The notes under the pieces are model-generated. The model was not told where the DNA came from and searched no databases. It saw only the letters and a list, made by a program, of their open reading frames with translations. This document shows positions 39,187 to 52,017 of a DNA stretch of 64,000 nucleotides, piece by piece. Each line of letters opens with the position of its first letter. The stretch's first letter is position 1. Made by a program: the position numbers and the translations under genes. Source of the stretch: Caballeronia sp. Lep1P3 (GTDB taxonomy: Bacteria; Pseudomonadota; Gammaproteobacteria; Burkholderiales; Burkholderiaceae); assembly GCF_022879595.1 (NCBI RefSeq), contig NZ_CP084265.1:2790001-2854000 (forward strand), written 5' to 3'.

Positions 39187-40158
39187 ATGACCGACATTCC
39201 AGCCCCTTCTTTCTCCTGCGCACGCTATATCAAGGAAATCGGCCGCGGCCCCAACGGCGCGCGCGCGCTGTCCCGCGACGACACCTACTCGCTCTACGAG
39301 GCCATGCTCGACGGCCGCGTGTCCGATATCGAACTGGGCGCGGTGCTGCTCGCCTATCGCGTCAAGGGCGAGACCGCCGCCGAACTCGCCGCGATGCTCG
39401 CGGCAGCGCATGCTTCGTTCGAGCCGCTACACGTTCAGGAAGGCCGCGAACATGCGCGTCCGGTGTCGATCCCGAGCTATAACGGCGCGCGCAAGCAACC
39501 GAACCTGACGCCGCTGCTCGCGCTCCTGCTCGCGCGCGAGGGCGTGCCGGTGCTCGTGCACGGCGTCGCCGACGACCCCAGCCGCGTGACGAGCGCCGAG
39601 ATCTTCGCGGAACTCGGCATCCCGCACAGGGCATCGCGCGATGAAATCGAGGACAACCTCGCGTCGCGCCGGCTCGCCTTCGCGCCGATCGACTCGCTCG
39701 CGCCCAAGCTCGCACGTTTGCTCGAACTGCGGCGCGTGATGGGCGTGCGCAACTCGACGCACACGCTCGTCAAGATTCTTCAGCCGTTCGCGGAACCGGG
39801 GCTGAGGCTCGTCAACTATACGCATCCGGAGTATCGCGACAGCCTGACGCAGCTTTTCACCGAGCATCCGGAGGCCGCGCAAGGCGGCGCGCTGCTTGCG
39901 CGCGGGACCGAAGGCGAAGCTGTCGCCGACACGCGCCGTCAGGTGCAGATCGACTGGTTTCACGACGGCCGCGCCGAAACGCTCGTCTCATCCGAACGTT
40001 CGCAGGCGGATGCGCCCGCCATCGAACTGCCGGAATCACTCGATGCGGCGACCACCGCGCGCTGGATCGAAGACGTGATGCGCGGCGATGTGCCCGTGCC
40101 GCCGGCGGTTGCGCGTCAGGTCGAACTGATCGCGGATATCGTGCGCAAGCCGGTCTAG
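39187..40158 (+). CDS. ybiB: YbiB family nucleic-acid-binding protein (TrpD2)
   Basis: A 323-residue protein with the fold of anthranilate phosphoribosyltransferase. E. coli YbiB (TrpD2) binds nucleic acid and is not an active AnPRT. The helical N-terminal region includes 'ALSRDDTYSLYEAMLDGRV'. The usual glycine-rich PRPP motif of TrpD is not seen in its usual form. The ATG at 39187 is chosen; the longer frame is not conserved. Its stop is 17 bp before a consensus -35 that belongs to the leuA leader. Confidence 0.85.
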   Translation: MTDIPAPSFSCARYIKEIGRGPNGARALSRDDTYSLYEAMLDGRVSDIELGAVLLAYRVKGETAAELAAMLAAAHASFEPLHVQEGREHARPVSIPSYNGARKQPNLTPLLALLLAREGVPVLVHGVADDPSRVTSAEIFAELGIPHRASRDEIEDNLASRRLAFAPIDSLAPKLARLLELRRVMGVRNSTHTLVKILQPFAEPGLRLVNYTHPEYRDSLTQLFTEHPEAAQGGALLARGTEGEAVADTRRQVQIDWFHDGRAETLVSSERSQADAPAIELPESLDAATTARWIEDVMRGDVPVPPAVARQVELIADIVRKPV

Positions 40159-40175
40159 CGCTTCGCCGCACGCAT

Positions 40176-40205
40176 TTGACACGCGCTCCAACGCTGGTTT
40201 AAAGT
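40176..40205 (+). promoter_or_regulatory. candidate sigma-70 promoter of the leuA leader
   Basis: TTGACA at 40176-40181 is a perfect -35; TAAAGT at 40200-40205 is a -10 at 18 bp. The start would be close to 40212, at the ATG of the leader peptide, so the leader mRNA may be leaderless or the true promoter is elsewhere. TTAAAG at 17 bp is an alternative -10. Confidence 0.5.
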
Positions 40206-40211
40206 GGACCG

Positions 40212-40273
40212 ATGCGTTTCACCCAGCCTTCCTCCCTCCGAATTATTTCGGGCCGCCTAGCGCGGCCCCTATC

Positions 40274-40289
<16 letters not shown>
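40212..40289 (+). CDS. putative leucine leader peptide upstream of leuA
   Basis: A 25-codon frame, ATG 40212 to TAA 40289, encodes MRFTQPSSLRIISGRLARPL followed by SLRLA. It has five Leu: one CTC and four CTA (codons 16, 20, 22, 24), all four in the last ten codons, plus adjacent Ile-Ile. Neighbouring genes use mostly CTC and CTG for Leu, so the rare CTA run is conspicuous. Ribosome stalling here when leucyl-tRNA is scarce would control leuA by attenuation, as in enterobacterial leu operons. The following RNA has hairpin arms starting inside the last codons. No strong ribosome binding site is seen (GTGGA before the ATG). Confidence 0.7.
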
Positions 40290-42256
<1,967 letters not shown>

Positions 42257-42284
42257 CGCGACAGCCTGCGCCCGGCGGCGCGCG

Positions 42285-42668
42285 TCATTCGAGCGCGACG
42301 CGTGTCGCCTGCAGAGCGAGCAGCAGCCATTGGCCGTCGGTCTGAACGTGAATGGCCGTGTAAGCGATTGGAAACAGCAGCGCGCCGTTCTTCGATTCCA
42401 TCTCGATCAGCACGCGTCCCGCGACGAGGCAACCGTCGCGGCCGGCTGGAATCACGTCCTGCGACTGGATCTCGATCTGGCGGTAGCGGCGGCGGCCCGC
42501 CGTGATGGCGTCGATGAACTGACGCTTGGTTTCGCGCTTGCCGTTGGTGTGGACGTAGCTGACGTTCTCGGCCAGCAACGCTTCGAGCGTCGCGCCGTCG
42601 CCTTCCACCATCGCACGGAAACGGTCGCGCTCGAGGCCGCGGATGGCCTCCAGGGTCTTTGCCGGCAT
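42285..42668 (-). CDS. NTF2-like / SnoaL-like protein
   Basis: A 127-residue cone-fold protein of the nuclear-transport-factor-2 superfamily (DUF4440-like). 'ERDRFRAMVEGDGATLEALLAENVSYVHTNG' in parts (about 13-43) is the usual first helix-strand unit. Catalytic identity cannot be read; such proteins are small-molecule binders or isomerase-like enzymes. It is 46 bp downstream of pagL on the same strand and converges with leuA. Confidence 0.8.
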   Translation of the reverse strand: MPAKTLEAIRGLERDRFRAMVEGDGATLEALLAENVSYVHTNGKRETKRQFIDAITAGRRRYRQIEIQSQDVIPAGRDGCLVAGRVLIEMESKNGALLFPIAYTAIHVQTDGQWLLLALQATRVALE

Positions 42669-42713
42669 CTGTCGGTTCCCCTTGCGTCGAGGAACCGATG
42701 CGCCGGCGCCTCG

Positions 42714-43280
42714 TCAGAAGTTGTATTGCAGATATAGCTGGCTGAAATTTATACCAGGATTGGGCTCTTTGATACTCGCGTTCGAGAGATGCTGGAAGCG
42801 GAATCCGGCCTGATAATTCTGTTTCTCGCCGAAGATCGCGCCGACGCCGACCATGTCCGCGAACTGGAACGCCGACGACACCGTGAAGTTCTCGGTGATG
42901 CGCGCGTGCGAAAGCAGCCGCACGCCCACGCCCGCCTCGACGAACGGCCGGATATAGCCGGAACTCTTCACGAAGCGCAGGACCGGCGTGACGCCGAATT
43001 CCCAGACGTTCGGATTGACCGCGTTGCTTTCCTTCGTGTGCCAATAGGCGACGTGGCCTTCGCCAAGCAACGTGAAGTGGAACCCGCCGATCTCCCACCA
43101 CGTCAGATCCGGGTCCCAGACGACGCCGAGGTCGGCTTTCTTGAAGTCGTGGTTCGCCACGCCGCCGGCTATCTGGAGGCCGAAGCGGTCGGCGTGCGCC
43201 GCCGCCGAAGCGAGGCCGAGCGAAAGCGCAATTGCGCCGCGAGACAACAAACTGCGCCAGAGAGCTTTGTTTTTCTGCAT
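42714..43280 (-). CDS. pagL: PagL-like lipid A 3-O-deacylase (acyloxyacyl hydrolase)
   Basis: A 188-residue outer-membrane beta-barrel with a signal peptide (1-30, ending 'AAAHA'). The catalytic His-x-Ser is in 'QHLSNASIKEPNPG' near the C-terminus, and the protein ends in 'LYLQYNF', an outer-membrane insertion signal with terminal Phe. PagL removes the 3-O acyl chain of lipid A and so lowers LPS potency. The family's catalytic Glu soon after the HxSN motif is not obvious here; the nearby acid is only in 'KEPN'. The ATG at 43280 is chosen by the signal peptide. Divergent from rpoH. Confidence 0.82.
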   Translation of the reverse strand: MQKNKALWRSLLSRGAIALSLGLASAAAHADRFGLQIAGGVANHDFKKADLGVVWDPDLTWWEIGGFHFTLLGEGHVAYWHTKESNAVNPNVWEFGVTPVLRFVKSSGYIRPFVEAGVGVRLLSHARITENFTVSSAFQFADMVGVGAIFGEKQNYQAGFRFQHLSNASIKEPNPGINFSQLYLQYNF

Positions 43281-43543
43281 GAGCGCCCCATTTATGGGTT
43301 GTGTTGCACGTCCGCCGAGCGGTGGTTCGGCGCATTGTATTTCGACTGACAGATATTTGCACAATCGCCCTTTCTCGACGCATTTAATTGAATTATTGCG
43401 CGCCGCCACGAACAAAACGGTAATTCGTTCGAATTTATCGGGCACTTCGGTAAGTTCGACATCATCGACCGCGCTTCGCGCCTATCAATCTCACAAAGTC
43501 GATAGCTTTGTGGGAACTCTCACATTTCGTTGCCCTCTAACAC
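43281..43543. other. divergent pagL / rpoH regulatory region
   Basis: Part of a 348-bp gap. It is AT-richer than its flanks and includes an inverted repeat CACAAAG (43492-43498) / CTTTGTG (43506-43512) around seven bases, upstream of CIRCE. No other gene is supported. Confidence 0.4.
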
Positions 43544-43570
43544 TTAGCACTCACTTGACGGGAGTGCTAA
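43544..43570. promoter_or_regulatory. CIRCE operator (HrcA binding site) upstream of rpoH
   Basis: TTAGCACTC (43544-43552), nine bases, GAGTGCTAA (43562-43570). This is the exact consensus CIRCE inverted repeat, the operator of heat-shock repressor HrcA. It lies 58 bp upstream of the rpoH ATG. TAATAT at 43568-43573 could be a -10, so HrcA would block transcription. It makes the sigma-32 gene a likely HrcA target. Confidence 0.93.
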
Positions 43571-43628
43571 TATCGTGACTGGCCTGTTGTCGCCGTTCGG
43601 CAGCAGGCGATACGTTGAAAAGGAGCTT

Positions 43629-44570
<942 letters not shown>

Positions 44571-44603
44571 CGCTTCAGGCAAGACTTAGCAGGAACCTTC
44601 GAG

Positions 44604-44632
44604 CCCCGCTGTCGAAAGACAGCGGGGTTTTT
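44604..44632 (+). terminator. terminator after rpoH
   Basis: CCCCGCTGTC (44604-44613), loop GAAA, GACAGCGGGG (44618-44627), T5. Perfect 10-bp stem with GAAA tetraloop. Confidence 0.93.
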
Positions 44633-44658
44633 CTTTGCCCGCCGCGTGCGGAAAAGAA

Positions 44659-44682
44659 AAACGGCGCCCGAAGGCGCCGTTT
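44659..44682 (-). terminator. terminator after nagE
   Basis: On the minus strand AAACGGCGCC, loop TTCG, GGCGCCGTTT, then TTTCTTTTCC. Perfect 10-bp stem; ends the nag operon, whose last gene stops at 44708. Confidence 0.9.
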
Positions 44683-44707
44683 CTGCATGAACGACCGCTC
44701 GGCCGGA

Positions 44708-46492
<1,785 letters not shown>

Positions 46493-46567
46493 CGGGTTCT
46501 CCAAAAGATATAGGTCTTGTCGTTGCTGCTCGGGGTGGTGTTACGGTTTTGCGTCTCGCCTGCGTGA

Positions 46568-49168
46568 TTAGTCGAGCGGCCAGATTTCGCGGCTGGCCGC
46601 CCTGACTGCCTGCGCCGATTCGAGCGCGAGCACGTCTTTCGCGCGCTGACGGCAAAGCTGGTAATCGAGATTGCGCACGCGCGCCTTGATGCTCGGCACG
46701 GCGACCGGATCGACCGACAGCTCGGTCACGCCGAGGCCGACGAGCAGCGGCACCGCGAGCGGATCGCCGCCGAGCGCGCCGCAGACGCCGACCCACTTGC
46801 CGTGCTTCTCCGCGCCCTGCACCGTCGCCTCGATGAGCCGCAGCACGGCCGGATGCAGGCCGTCGGACTGCGCGGCGAGATCGGGCTGGCAGCGGTCCAT
46901 CGCGAGCGTGTACTGCGTGAGATCGTTCGTGCCGATCGAGAAGAAATCCGCGTACTTGGCAAGCTGGTCGGCGAGCATCGCGGCGGACGGCACTTCGATC
47001 ATCACGCCGACTTCGACGGGATCGGTGCGGCCCGCTTCGCGCGCCAGTTCGTCGATGCGCGCGCGCAGGCGTTGCAATTCGCCCGCGTCCGTCACCATCG
47101 GCAGAAGAATTCGCACGGCGCCCGCCGGCTTCACGGCGAGCAGGCCGCGCAACTGGTCGTCGAGCAGATCGGGGCGCACCTGCGCGAGGCGGATGCCGCG
47201 CAAGCCGAGCGCCGGGTTTTCCTCGGGCGGCAGCGTCAGATAATCGACTTCCTTGTCCGCGCCGACGTCCAGCGTGCGGATGATCGCGCTGCGTCCGGCG
47301 AGCGCCTCCACGATCTCCTGATAGCTCGACGCGTGTTCGGCCACGCTCGGCGCGGCCTGGCGGTGAATGAAGAGCAGTTCGGTGCGCAGCAAGCCGACCG
47401 CGTCCGCGCCGTTTTCGACGGCGGCTTTCGCGTCGTCGAGCGTCGCGATGTTCGCCGCGATTTCGACGTGGCGGCCATCGCGCGTCGCCGCCGCCTGCTG
47501 CGACATCTTGCGGTTGGCCTCGCGCACGCCCGCGAGACGCTCGCGCTCGTGGCGCGCGCGTTCCACGTCGAGTGCGGTCGGCGCGTGTTCGAGCCGGCCC
47601 GCCGATGCGTCGACGACCACTTGCGTATCGTCGGGAATCGCATGCAGCGCATCGCCGATCGCGACGAGCGCCGGAATGCCGGTTTGACGCGCGATGATCG
47701 CCGCATGCGACGTCCCGCCGCCGCGCGACATCACGATCGCCGTCACGCGCGTGCGGTCGATGGACGCGAGATCGGACGGCGTGAATTCGGTCGCCGCGAG
47801 CACGGCTTCGTCCGGCAGCGCGCGCGCCGCCGTGTTCTTGAGCCCGAGCGCGCGCAGCACGCGCTTTTCGATGTCGCGCAGGTCGGCGGCGCGTTCGGCG
47901 AGCAGCGCGTCCTTCACGTTGGCGAGCAGCGCGATCTGCGCGCGGATCGCCTCGCGCCACGCGAAGCCCGCGCTCTTGCCGAGGCTGATGAGATCGCGCG
48001 CGGCATCGACGAGCGTCGGGTCTTCGAGCAGCACGCGATGCACCGCGAAGATGCCCGCTTCGCCCACCGCGCCGCGCTGCGAAGCGGTCCGCACGGTGTC
48101 TTCCAGTTCGGCGTCCACTTGCGCGATCGCGCGGTCGAGCGCACGGCTTTCCGCCGCCGACGCGCCGCTCGCCTGTTCGGGCGGCACGATTTCCTGGTCG
48201 TCCCAGCGCACCAGCTTTCCGACCGCGATGCCCGGCGCGGCACAAACGCCCGCGAGCGTGTTCGGCGGCAGCGGCTGTGCCGATGCGCGCGCAGCCGCAA
48301 CCGGCGCAGGCGACTTTTCGCGCGCGGGCGTCTCTTCCACTTCGCCTTGCGCGGCGCGCAGCAATTCGGTGGCGACGGCATCGACCGCTTCCTGCGCCTG
48401 TGCGCCGATGCCGACGAGTTCGATGGTCGCGCCTTCGCCCGCGCCGAGACCCAGCAGGCCGACGACGCTTTCCACCGGCGCCTTGCGGCCTTCGAAGCGC
48501 ACTTCGACCTTGGCGTCGAGGCCGCGCGCCGCTTCGCGCGCACGCGCCGCCGGGCGCGCATGCAAACCGCCCGAGTGCGCGAGCGTGACGCTGCGCCGCG
48601 CTTCGGTCATCACGTTCGACGACGAGCGCGCCGCCTGCGCCGCCGCGCCGTCTTTCGCGCGCAGCACCAGCATGCGCGCGCCCGCCTTGAGCACGCCGCG
48701 GCCGGGGCGCTCGGCGACATCGAACGCATCGCCGTTGGCGACCGCGATCACCGAGACGAGGCTCGGCGCGTTCTGGGCGACGAAGTCGGCGTTGAATTCG
48801 ATGAGCGGGTCGCCCGCGCGCACGCTCGCGCCCTGCTCGACCATCGGCGCAAAGCCCTTGCCGCCAAGCTCGACGGTGTCGATGCCGATGTGCACGAGAA
48901 TTTCCGCGCCCTCCGCCGTGCGCAGCGTGACCGCGTGATGCGTGCGCGCGAGATGCGTAACGGTGCCGTCGCACGGAGAAAGCAGCACGTTATCGAGCGG
49001 ATCGATGCCGATGCCGTCGCCGAACATGCCCTCGGCGAACACGGGGTCGGGCACGTCGGCGAGCGGCACGACGGGGCCGGTAAACGGAGCGAGCAGAACG
49101 ATATCGCTCGGGTTATCGGTGGAATGGTTCAACAGGGACTCCTCGGCGCGACGCATCGGCTTTCTCAC
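46568..49168 (-). CDS. nagF: PTS EIIA(Glc-type)-HPr-EI fusion protein
   Basis: An 866-residue cytosolic phosphotransferase fusing three PTS parts. EIIA of the glucose family is at about 20-170, active His93 in 'ILVHIGIDTV'. HPr is at about 190-275, His203 in 'GLHARPAARA', with a regulatory-type Ser234. Enzyme I covers about 305-860, His488 in 'GGGTSHAAIIAR', with PEP-binding 'IGTNDLTQYTLAMDR' and the C-terminal 'VCGALGGDP'. The fusion gives PEP-to-NagE phosphate transfer in one chain. The start is GTG at 49168 right after the nagB stop; ATG 49156 and TTG 49132 (with GAGGAG upstream) are alternatives. Confidence 0.95.
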   Translation of the reverse strand: MRKPMRRAEESLLNHSTDNPSDIVLLAPFTGPVVPLADVPDPVFAEGMFGDGIGIDPLDNVLLSPCDGTVTHLARTHHAVTLRTAEGAEILVHIGIDTVELGGKGFAPMVEQGASVRAGDPLIEFNADFVAQNAPSLVSVIAVANGDAFDVAERPGRGVLKAGARMLVLRAKDGAAAQAARSSSNVMTEARRSVTLAHSGGLHARPAARAREAARGLDAKVEVRFEGRKAPVESVVGLLGLGAGEGATIELVGIGAQAQEAVDAVATELLRAAQGEVEETPAREKSPAPVAAARASAQPLPPNTLAGVCAAPGIAVGKLVRWDDQEIVPPEQASGASAAESRALDRAIAQVDAELEDTVRTASQRGAVGEAGIFAVHRVLLEDPTLVDAARDLISLGKSAGFAWREAIRAQIALLANVKDALLAERAADLRDIEKRVLRALGLKNTAARALPDEAVLAATEFTPSDLASIDRTRVTAIVMSRGGGTSHAAIIARQTGIPALVAIGDALHAIPDDTQVVVDASAGRLEHAPTALDVERARHERERLAGVREANRKMSQQAAATRDGRHVEIAANIATLDDAKAAVENGADAVGLLRTELLFIHRQAAPSVAEHASSYQEIVEALAGRSAIIRTLDVGADKEVDYLTLPPEENPALGLRGIRLAQVRPDLLDDQLRGLLAVKPAGAVRILLPMVTDAGELQRLRARIDELAREAGRTDPVEVGVMIEVPSAAMLADQLAKYADFFSIGTNDLTQYTLAMDRCQPDLAAQSDGLHPAVLRLIEATVQGAEKHGKWVGVCGALGGDPLAVPLLVGLGVTELSVDPVAVPSIKARVRNLDYQLCRQRAKDVLALESAQAVRAASREIWPLD

Positions 49169-50203
49169 TCAATGGGTTTCGGTGACCTTGTTCAGGTGGC
49201 GCGGCGAGTCGGGATTGCGCCCGCGCGCGGCGGCCAGACCCGCGGCCATCACATAGAACGAAAGGATCGCGGCGATCGGATCGAGCGCCGGGTGATCGGT
49301 GGCGACGAGCGGCAGGTCGGCATCGGACACGTCGTCCGGGGCGGCGAGCAGCACGCGGGCGCCCCGCGCGCGCATGTCGGCGGCGAGCTGCACGAGACCC
49401 GCCTGCTCCGGTCCGCGCGGCGCGAATACGAGCAGCGGATAGTCGCGGTCGATGATTTCCATCGGCCCATGACGCACTTCCGCGCTAGAAAACGCCTCGG
49501 CCTGAATGCCCGACGTTTCCTTCAGCTTGAGCGCGGCTTCCTGCGCGATGGCGAGCCCGAGCCCGCGCCCGACGACGATCATGCGATCGACGCCCTTCAG
49601 TTCATCGACGGCGCGCGTCCAGTCGAGCTTGCCCGCGGCGCGCAGCGCGTCCGGCAGCGTCGTGAGCGCGTTGAGCAGTTCGACGTCGCGCTGAACGTGC
49701 GCGATCACGATGGCCGAAAGCGATAGCATCGCGATATAGCTTTTAGTCGCGGCAACCGAGAGTTCCGGCCCGGCGAGCAGCGGCAGGAAGTATTCGCACG
49801 CGTTTTCCAGCGGCGAACCCGCGACGTTGACGGCGGCGACGGTGAACGCGCCCGCTTCGCGCAGCGCCTGCATCGTGCCGACGAGATCGGGACTCTTGCC
49901 CGACTGCGAGAACGCGACGGCAAGCTGCCCCGACACGCGCAGCGGCGCCTGTTGCAACGTGGCCACCGACATCGGCAGCGACGCGACGGGCACGCCGATG
50001 CGGCTCATCGTCAGGCTTGCGAAGTAACTGGCGGCGTGATCCGAACTGCCGCGCGCGACCGTCAGCGCGACATGGCGCGGCTGCTCGGCGAGCTTCACGG
50101 CGAGCGCTTCGATGCGCGAGGTATCGGCGAGTTGCGCCGCGACGACATCCGCGGACTCCAGCGCCTCATTGAGCATATTCGACAATCGATTCTCCTTCGA
50201 CAT
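49169..50203 (-). CDS. nagB: SIS-domain glucosamine-6-phosphate deaminase (NagB-II type)
   Basis: A 344-residue protein with two SIS domains (about 35-170 and 200-330). 'ARGSSDHAASYFASL' and 'SQSGKSPDLVGTMQAL' are the sugar-phosphate-binding loops, and 'SSAEVRHGPMEIID' is the second-domain signature. It resembles GlmS isomerase domain and AgaS, and replaces classical NagB in many proteobacteria, deaminating GlcN-6-P to fructose-6-P. Its start overlaps nagA by 38 bp; an in-frame ATG at 50176 would cut the overlap to 11. Confidence 0.93.
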   Translation of the reverse strand: MSKENRLSNMLNEALESADVVAAQLADTSRIEALAVKLAEQPRHVALTVARGSSDHAASYFASLTMSRIGVPVASLPMSVATLQQAPLRVSGQLAVAFSQSGKSPDLVGTMQALREAGAFTVAAVNVAGSPLENACEYFLPLLAGPELSVAATKSYIAMLSLSAIVIAHVQRDVELLNALTTLPDALRAAGKLDWTRAVDELKGVDRMIVVGRGLGLAIAQEAALKLKETSGIQAEAFSSAEVRHGPMEIIDRDYPLLVFAPRGPEQAGLVQLAADMRARGARVLLAAPDDVSDADLPLVATDHPALDPIAAILSFYVMAAGLAAARGRNPDSPRHLNKVTETH

Positions 50204-51272
50204 AAGTTGCGGTCAGCGCGAAATCCCGGTCGAGCACGACGAGATCGGCCCACGCGCCGCGCGCGATGCGGCCGCGGTCTTCGAGCCCGAGGTAGTCGGC
50301 GGGATAGCGCGACAGGCGATTCGAAATGTCCGCGAGCGCAATGCCCAGCGAGACGAGGTTGCGCAGCGCCTGATCCATCGTGAGCGTGCTGCCGGCGAGC
50401 GTGCCGTCCGCGAGGCGCACGCCGCCCATGCACTTGGTGACGTGCTGGCTGCCGAGGCGGTATTCGCCGTCGGGCATGCCCGCCGCCGACGTGCTGTCGG
50501 TGACGACGTAAAGACGCGGAATGGCGCGCATCGCGGCGCGAATGGCGCCGGGGTGAACGTGCAGCAGGTCGGGAATCAGTTCGGCGTACTCTGCATGCGC
50601 GAGCGCCGCGCCGACCATGCCGGGATCGCGATGATGCAGCGGCGACATCGCGTTGAAGAGATGCGTGAAGCCGCGCGCGCCGTGCTTGAGCGCGTTCACG
50701 GCGTCGTCGTAAGTGCCGAGCGAATGGCCTAGCTGCACGCGCACGCCGCGCGCGGCCAGGTCCGCGATGATGTCGAGGTGTCCCGAAATTTCCGGCGCGA
50801 TGGTCACGACGCGGATCGGCGCGAGTTCCAGGTACTTGAGCACTTCGTCGCGCACGGCGACGGCGGCGGCGTCCGGCTGCGCGCCGAGCTTGCCCGGATT
50901 GATGTACGGGCCTTCGAGATGCACGCCCAGCACGCGCGCGCCGCATGCGGCACGGCGCTTCGCCTGTTCGCCCAGACCGGCGACGACCTGCATCAGTTCG
51001 TCGCGCGGCGCGGTCATCGTGGTGGCGAGCAGGCTCGTCGTGCCGTGCTTCGCGTGCTCGCGCGCGACGGTGTCGGCCGAGTCGCCGCCTTCCATGATGT
51101 CGCGGCCGCCGCCGCCGTGGACATGAAGATCGATGAAGCCGGGCAGGATGTACGGCGCGTCGTTCGTCGACGGATCGGCAATGTGGCCCTCGAGCGCCGT
51201 CACGCGGCCGTTCTCGAAGCGCACGGAGCCGTGAATCCAGCCGTCGTTCGTCAGTATGTTTCCTTTCAGCAT
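50166..51272 (-). CDS. nagA: N-acetylglucosamine-6-phosphate deacetylase
   Basis: A 368-residue amidohydrolase that deacetylates GlcNAc-6-P. The metal site is 'PGFIDLHVHGGGG' (about 43-55), followed by 'GVHLEGPYINP', 'LGHSLGTYDDAV', 'THLFNAMSPLHHRDPG', and the catalytic Asp in 'VTDSTSAAGMP'. The ATG at 51272 gives 'MLKGNILTNDGW', the usual start. It is the first gene of the operon nagA-nagB-nagF-nagE. No regulator gene is beside it. A strong promoter lies 450 bp upstream, leaving a long leader. Confidence 0.95.
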   Translation of the reverse strand: MLKGNILTNDGWIHGSVRFENGRVTALEGHIADPSTNDAPYILPGFIDLHVHGGGGRDIMEGGDSADTVAREHAKHGTTSLLATTMTAPRDELMQVVAGLGEQAKRRAACGARVLGVHLEGPYINPGKLGAQPDAAAVAVRDEVLKYLELAPIRVVTIAPEISGHLDIIADLAARGVRVQLGHSLGTYDDAVNALKHGARGFTHLFNAMSPLHHRDPGMVGAALAHAEYAELIPDLLHVHPGAIRAAMRAIPRLYVVTDSTSAAGMPDGEYRLGSQHVTKCMGGVRLADGTLAGSTLTMDQALRNLVSLGIALADISNRLSRYPADYLGLEDRGRIARGAWADLVVLDRDFALTATYVEGESIVEYAQ

Positions 51273-51721
51273 GAAGTTCTCGGGGAAGTAGGCAATGCGT
51301 GATGAGGCTCGGGCGATCCGCGCCATGCTGCGAGCAGGTGGCCGCGCGTGATCCGGTGCGCGGCCTGCGGACGGCTTGTCTGGTCCTCTCGTTCTCTTTT
51401 TGCTCTCTTCTGATGAGCCTCGTTCAAGGCGCAGAAACGTCAGGAGGCGTCTTGTCGATGCAGCTTCGCGCTCGGCAACAGGTGGCCGTCCGCTGAATTG
51501 CACGGGACTTTCCGACGCGCGATGGCCGTTCCGGCGACCGACCGGCGCTGCTGGCTGGTGTGCGGACGCCGCCGCGTTGCCAGGAATGCGCGCGTTAGTG
51601 ATTGCCGGGATGAGCCGCCCACACGACTCGCCCCGAAAGCGGAACCCAGCTCCTTACCTCGCGCTTCGGACAGCATCAGCAAATTCGCACGAAATGCGTC
51701 CCGGGCATCGACGTGGAGCCC
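51273..51721 (-). other. long untranslated leader or missing-gene region upstream of nagA
   Basis: About 450 bp between the strong promoter and the nagA start. Open frames here (for example 80 codons at 51440-51682, minus strand) show no recognisable domain and lack start signals. In relatives a GntR-type regulator is often adjacent to nag genes; no such gene is seen in this gap. It may be a regulatory leader. Confidence 0.4.
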
Positions 51722-51749
51722 ATTATATAACCAACATAATACCAGTCAA
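51722..51749 (-). promoter_or_regulatory. strong sigma-70 promoter of the nag operon
   Basis: Reading on the minus strand, TTGACT (51744-51749), 16 bp, TATAAT (51722-51727). The spacer has two ACCA-type half-sites (51730-51733 and 51741-51744 on the plus strand) spaced 11 bp, one helical turn, a possible repressor site. It faces nagA. Confidence 0.65.
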
Positions 51750-52017
51750 CGCGGCGCGGCCGGACCGTCGCCCGTCGGATTTCATGCTCACAATCAATAA
51801 GTTACAAGTCGATCAGCAAGTAATCTTGGAAGAGTTCCCACATCCGGACTTACCCGCATAAGCCGCCGATGTAACCAGTGCGTCCGCCATGCATTCACGC
51901 ATCCGCATTCGGGCATTCTCGCATTCGCACGACCGTGCTTTCTTTGGCACAATGCGCCGTTAGTTCGGAATCGAAACTAATTCAATTAAAAACAAATTTT
52001 TGAGAGAGCAAACGCAG

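Noticed and set aside
51784..51861. 25-codon frame in the AT-rich nag / MarR-GNAT gap
   Set aside because: Start lacks a ribosome binding site and shows no codon pattern or repeats suggesting a leader peptide.
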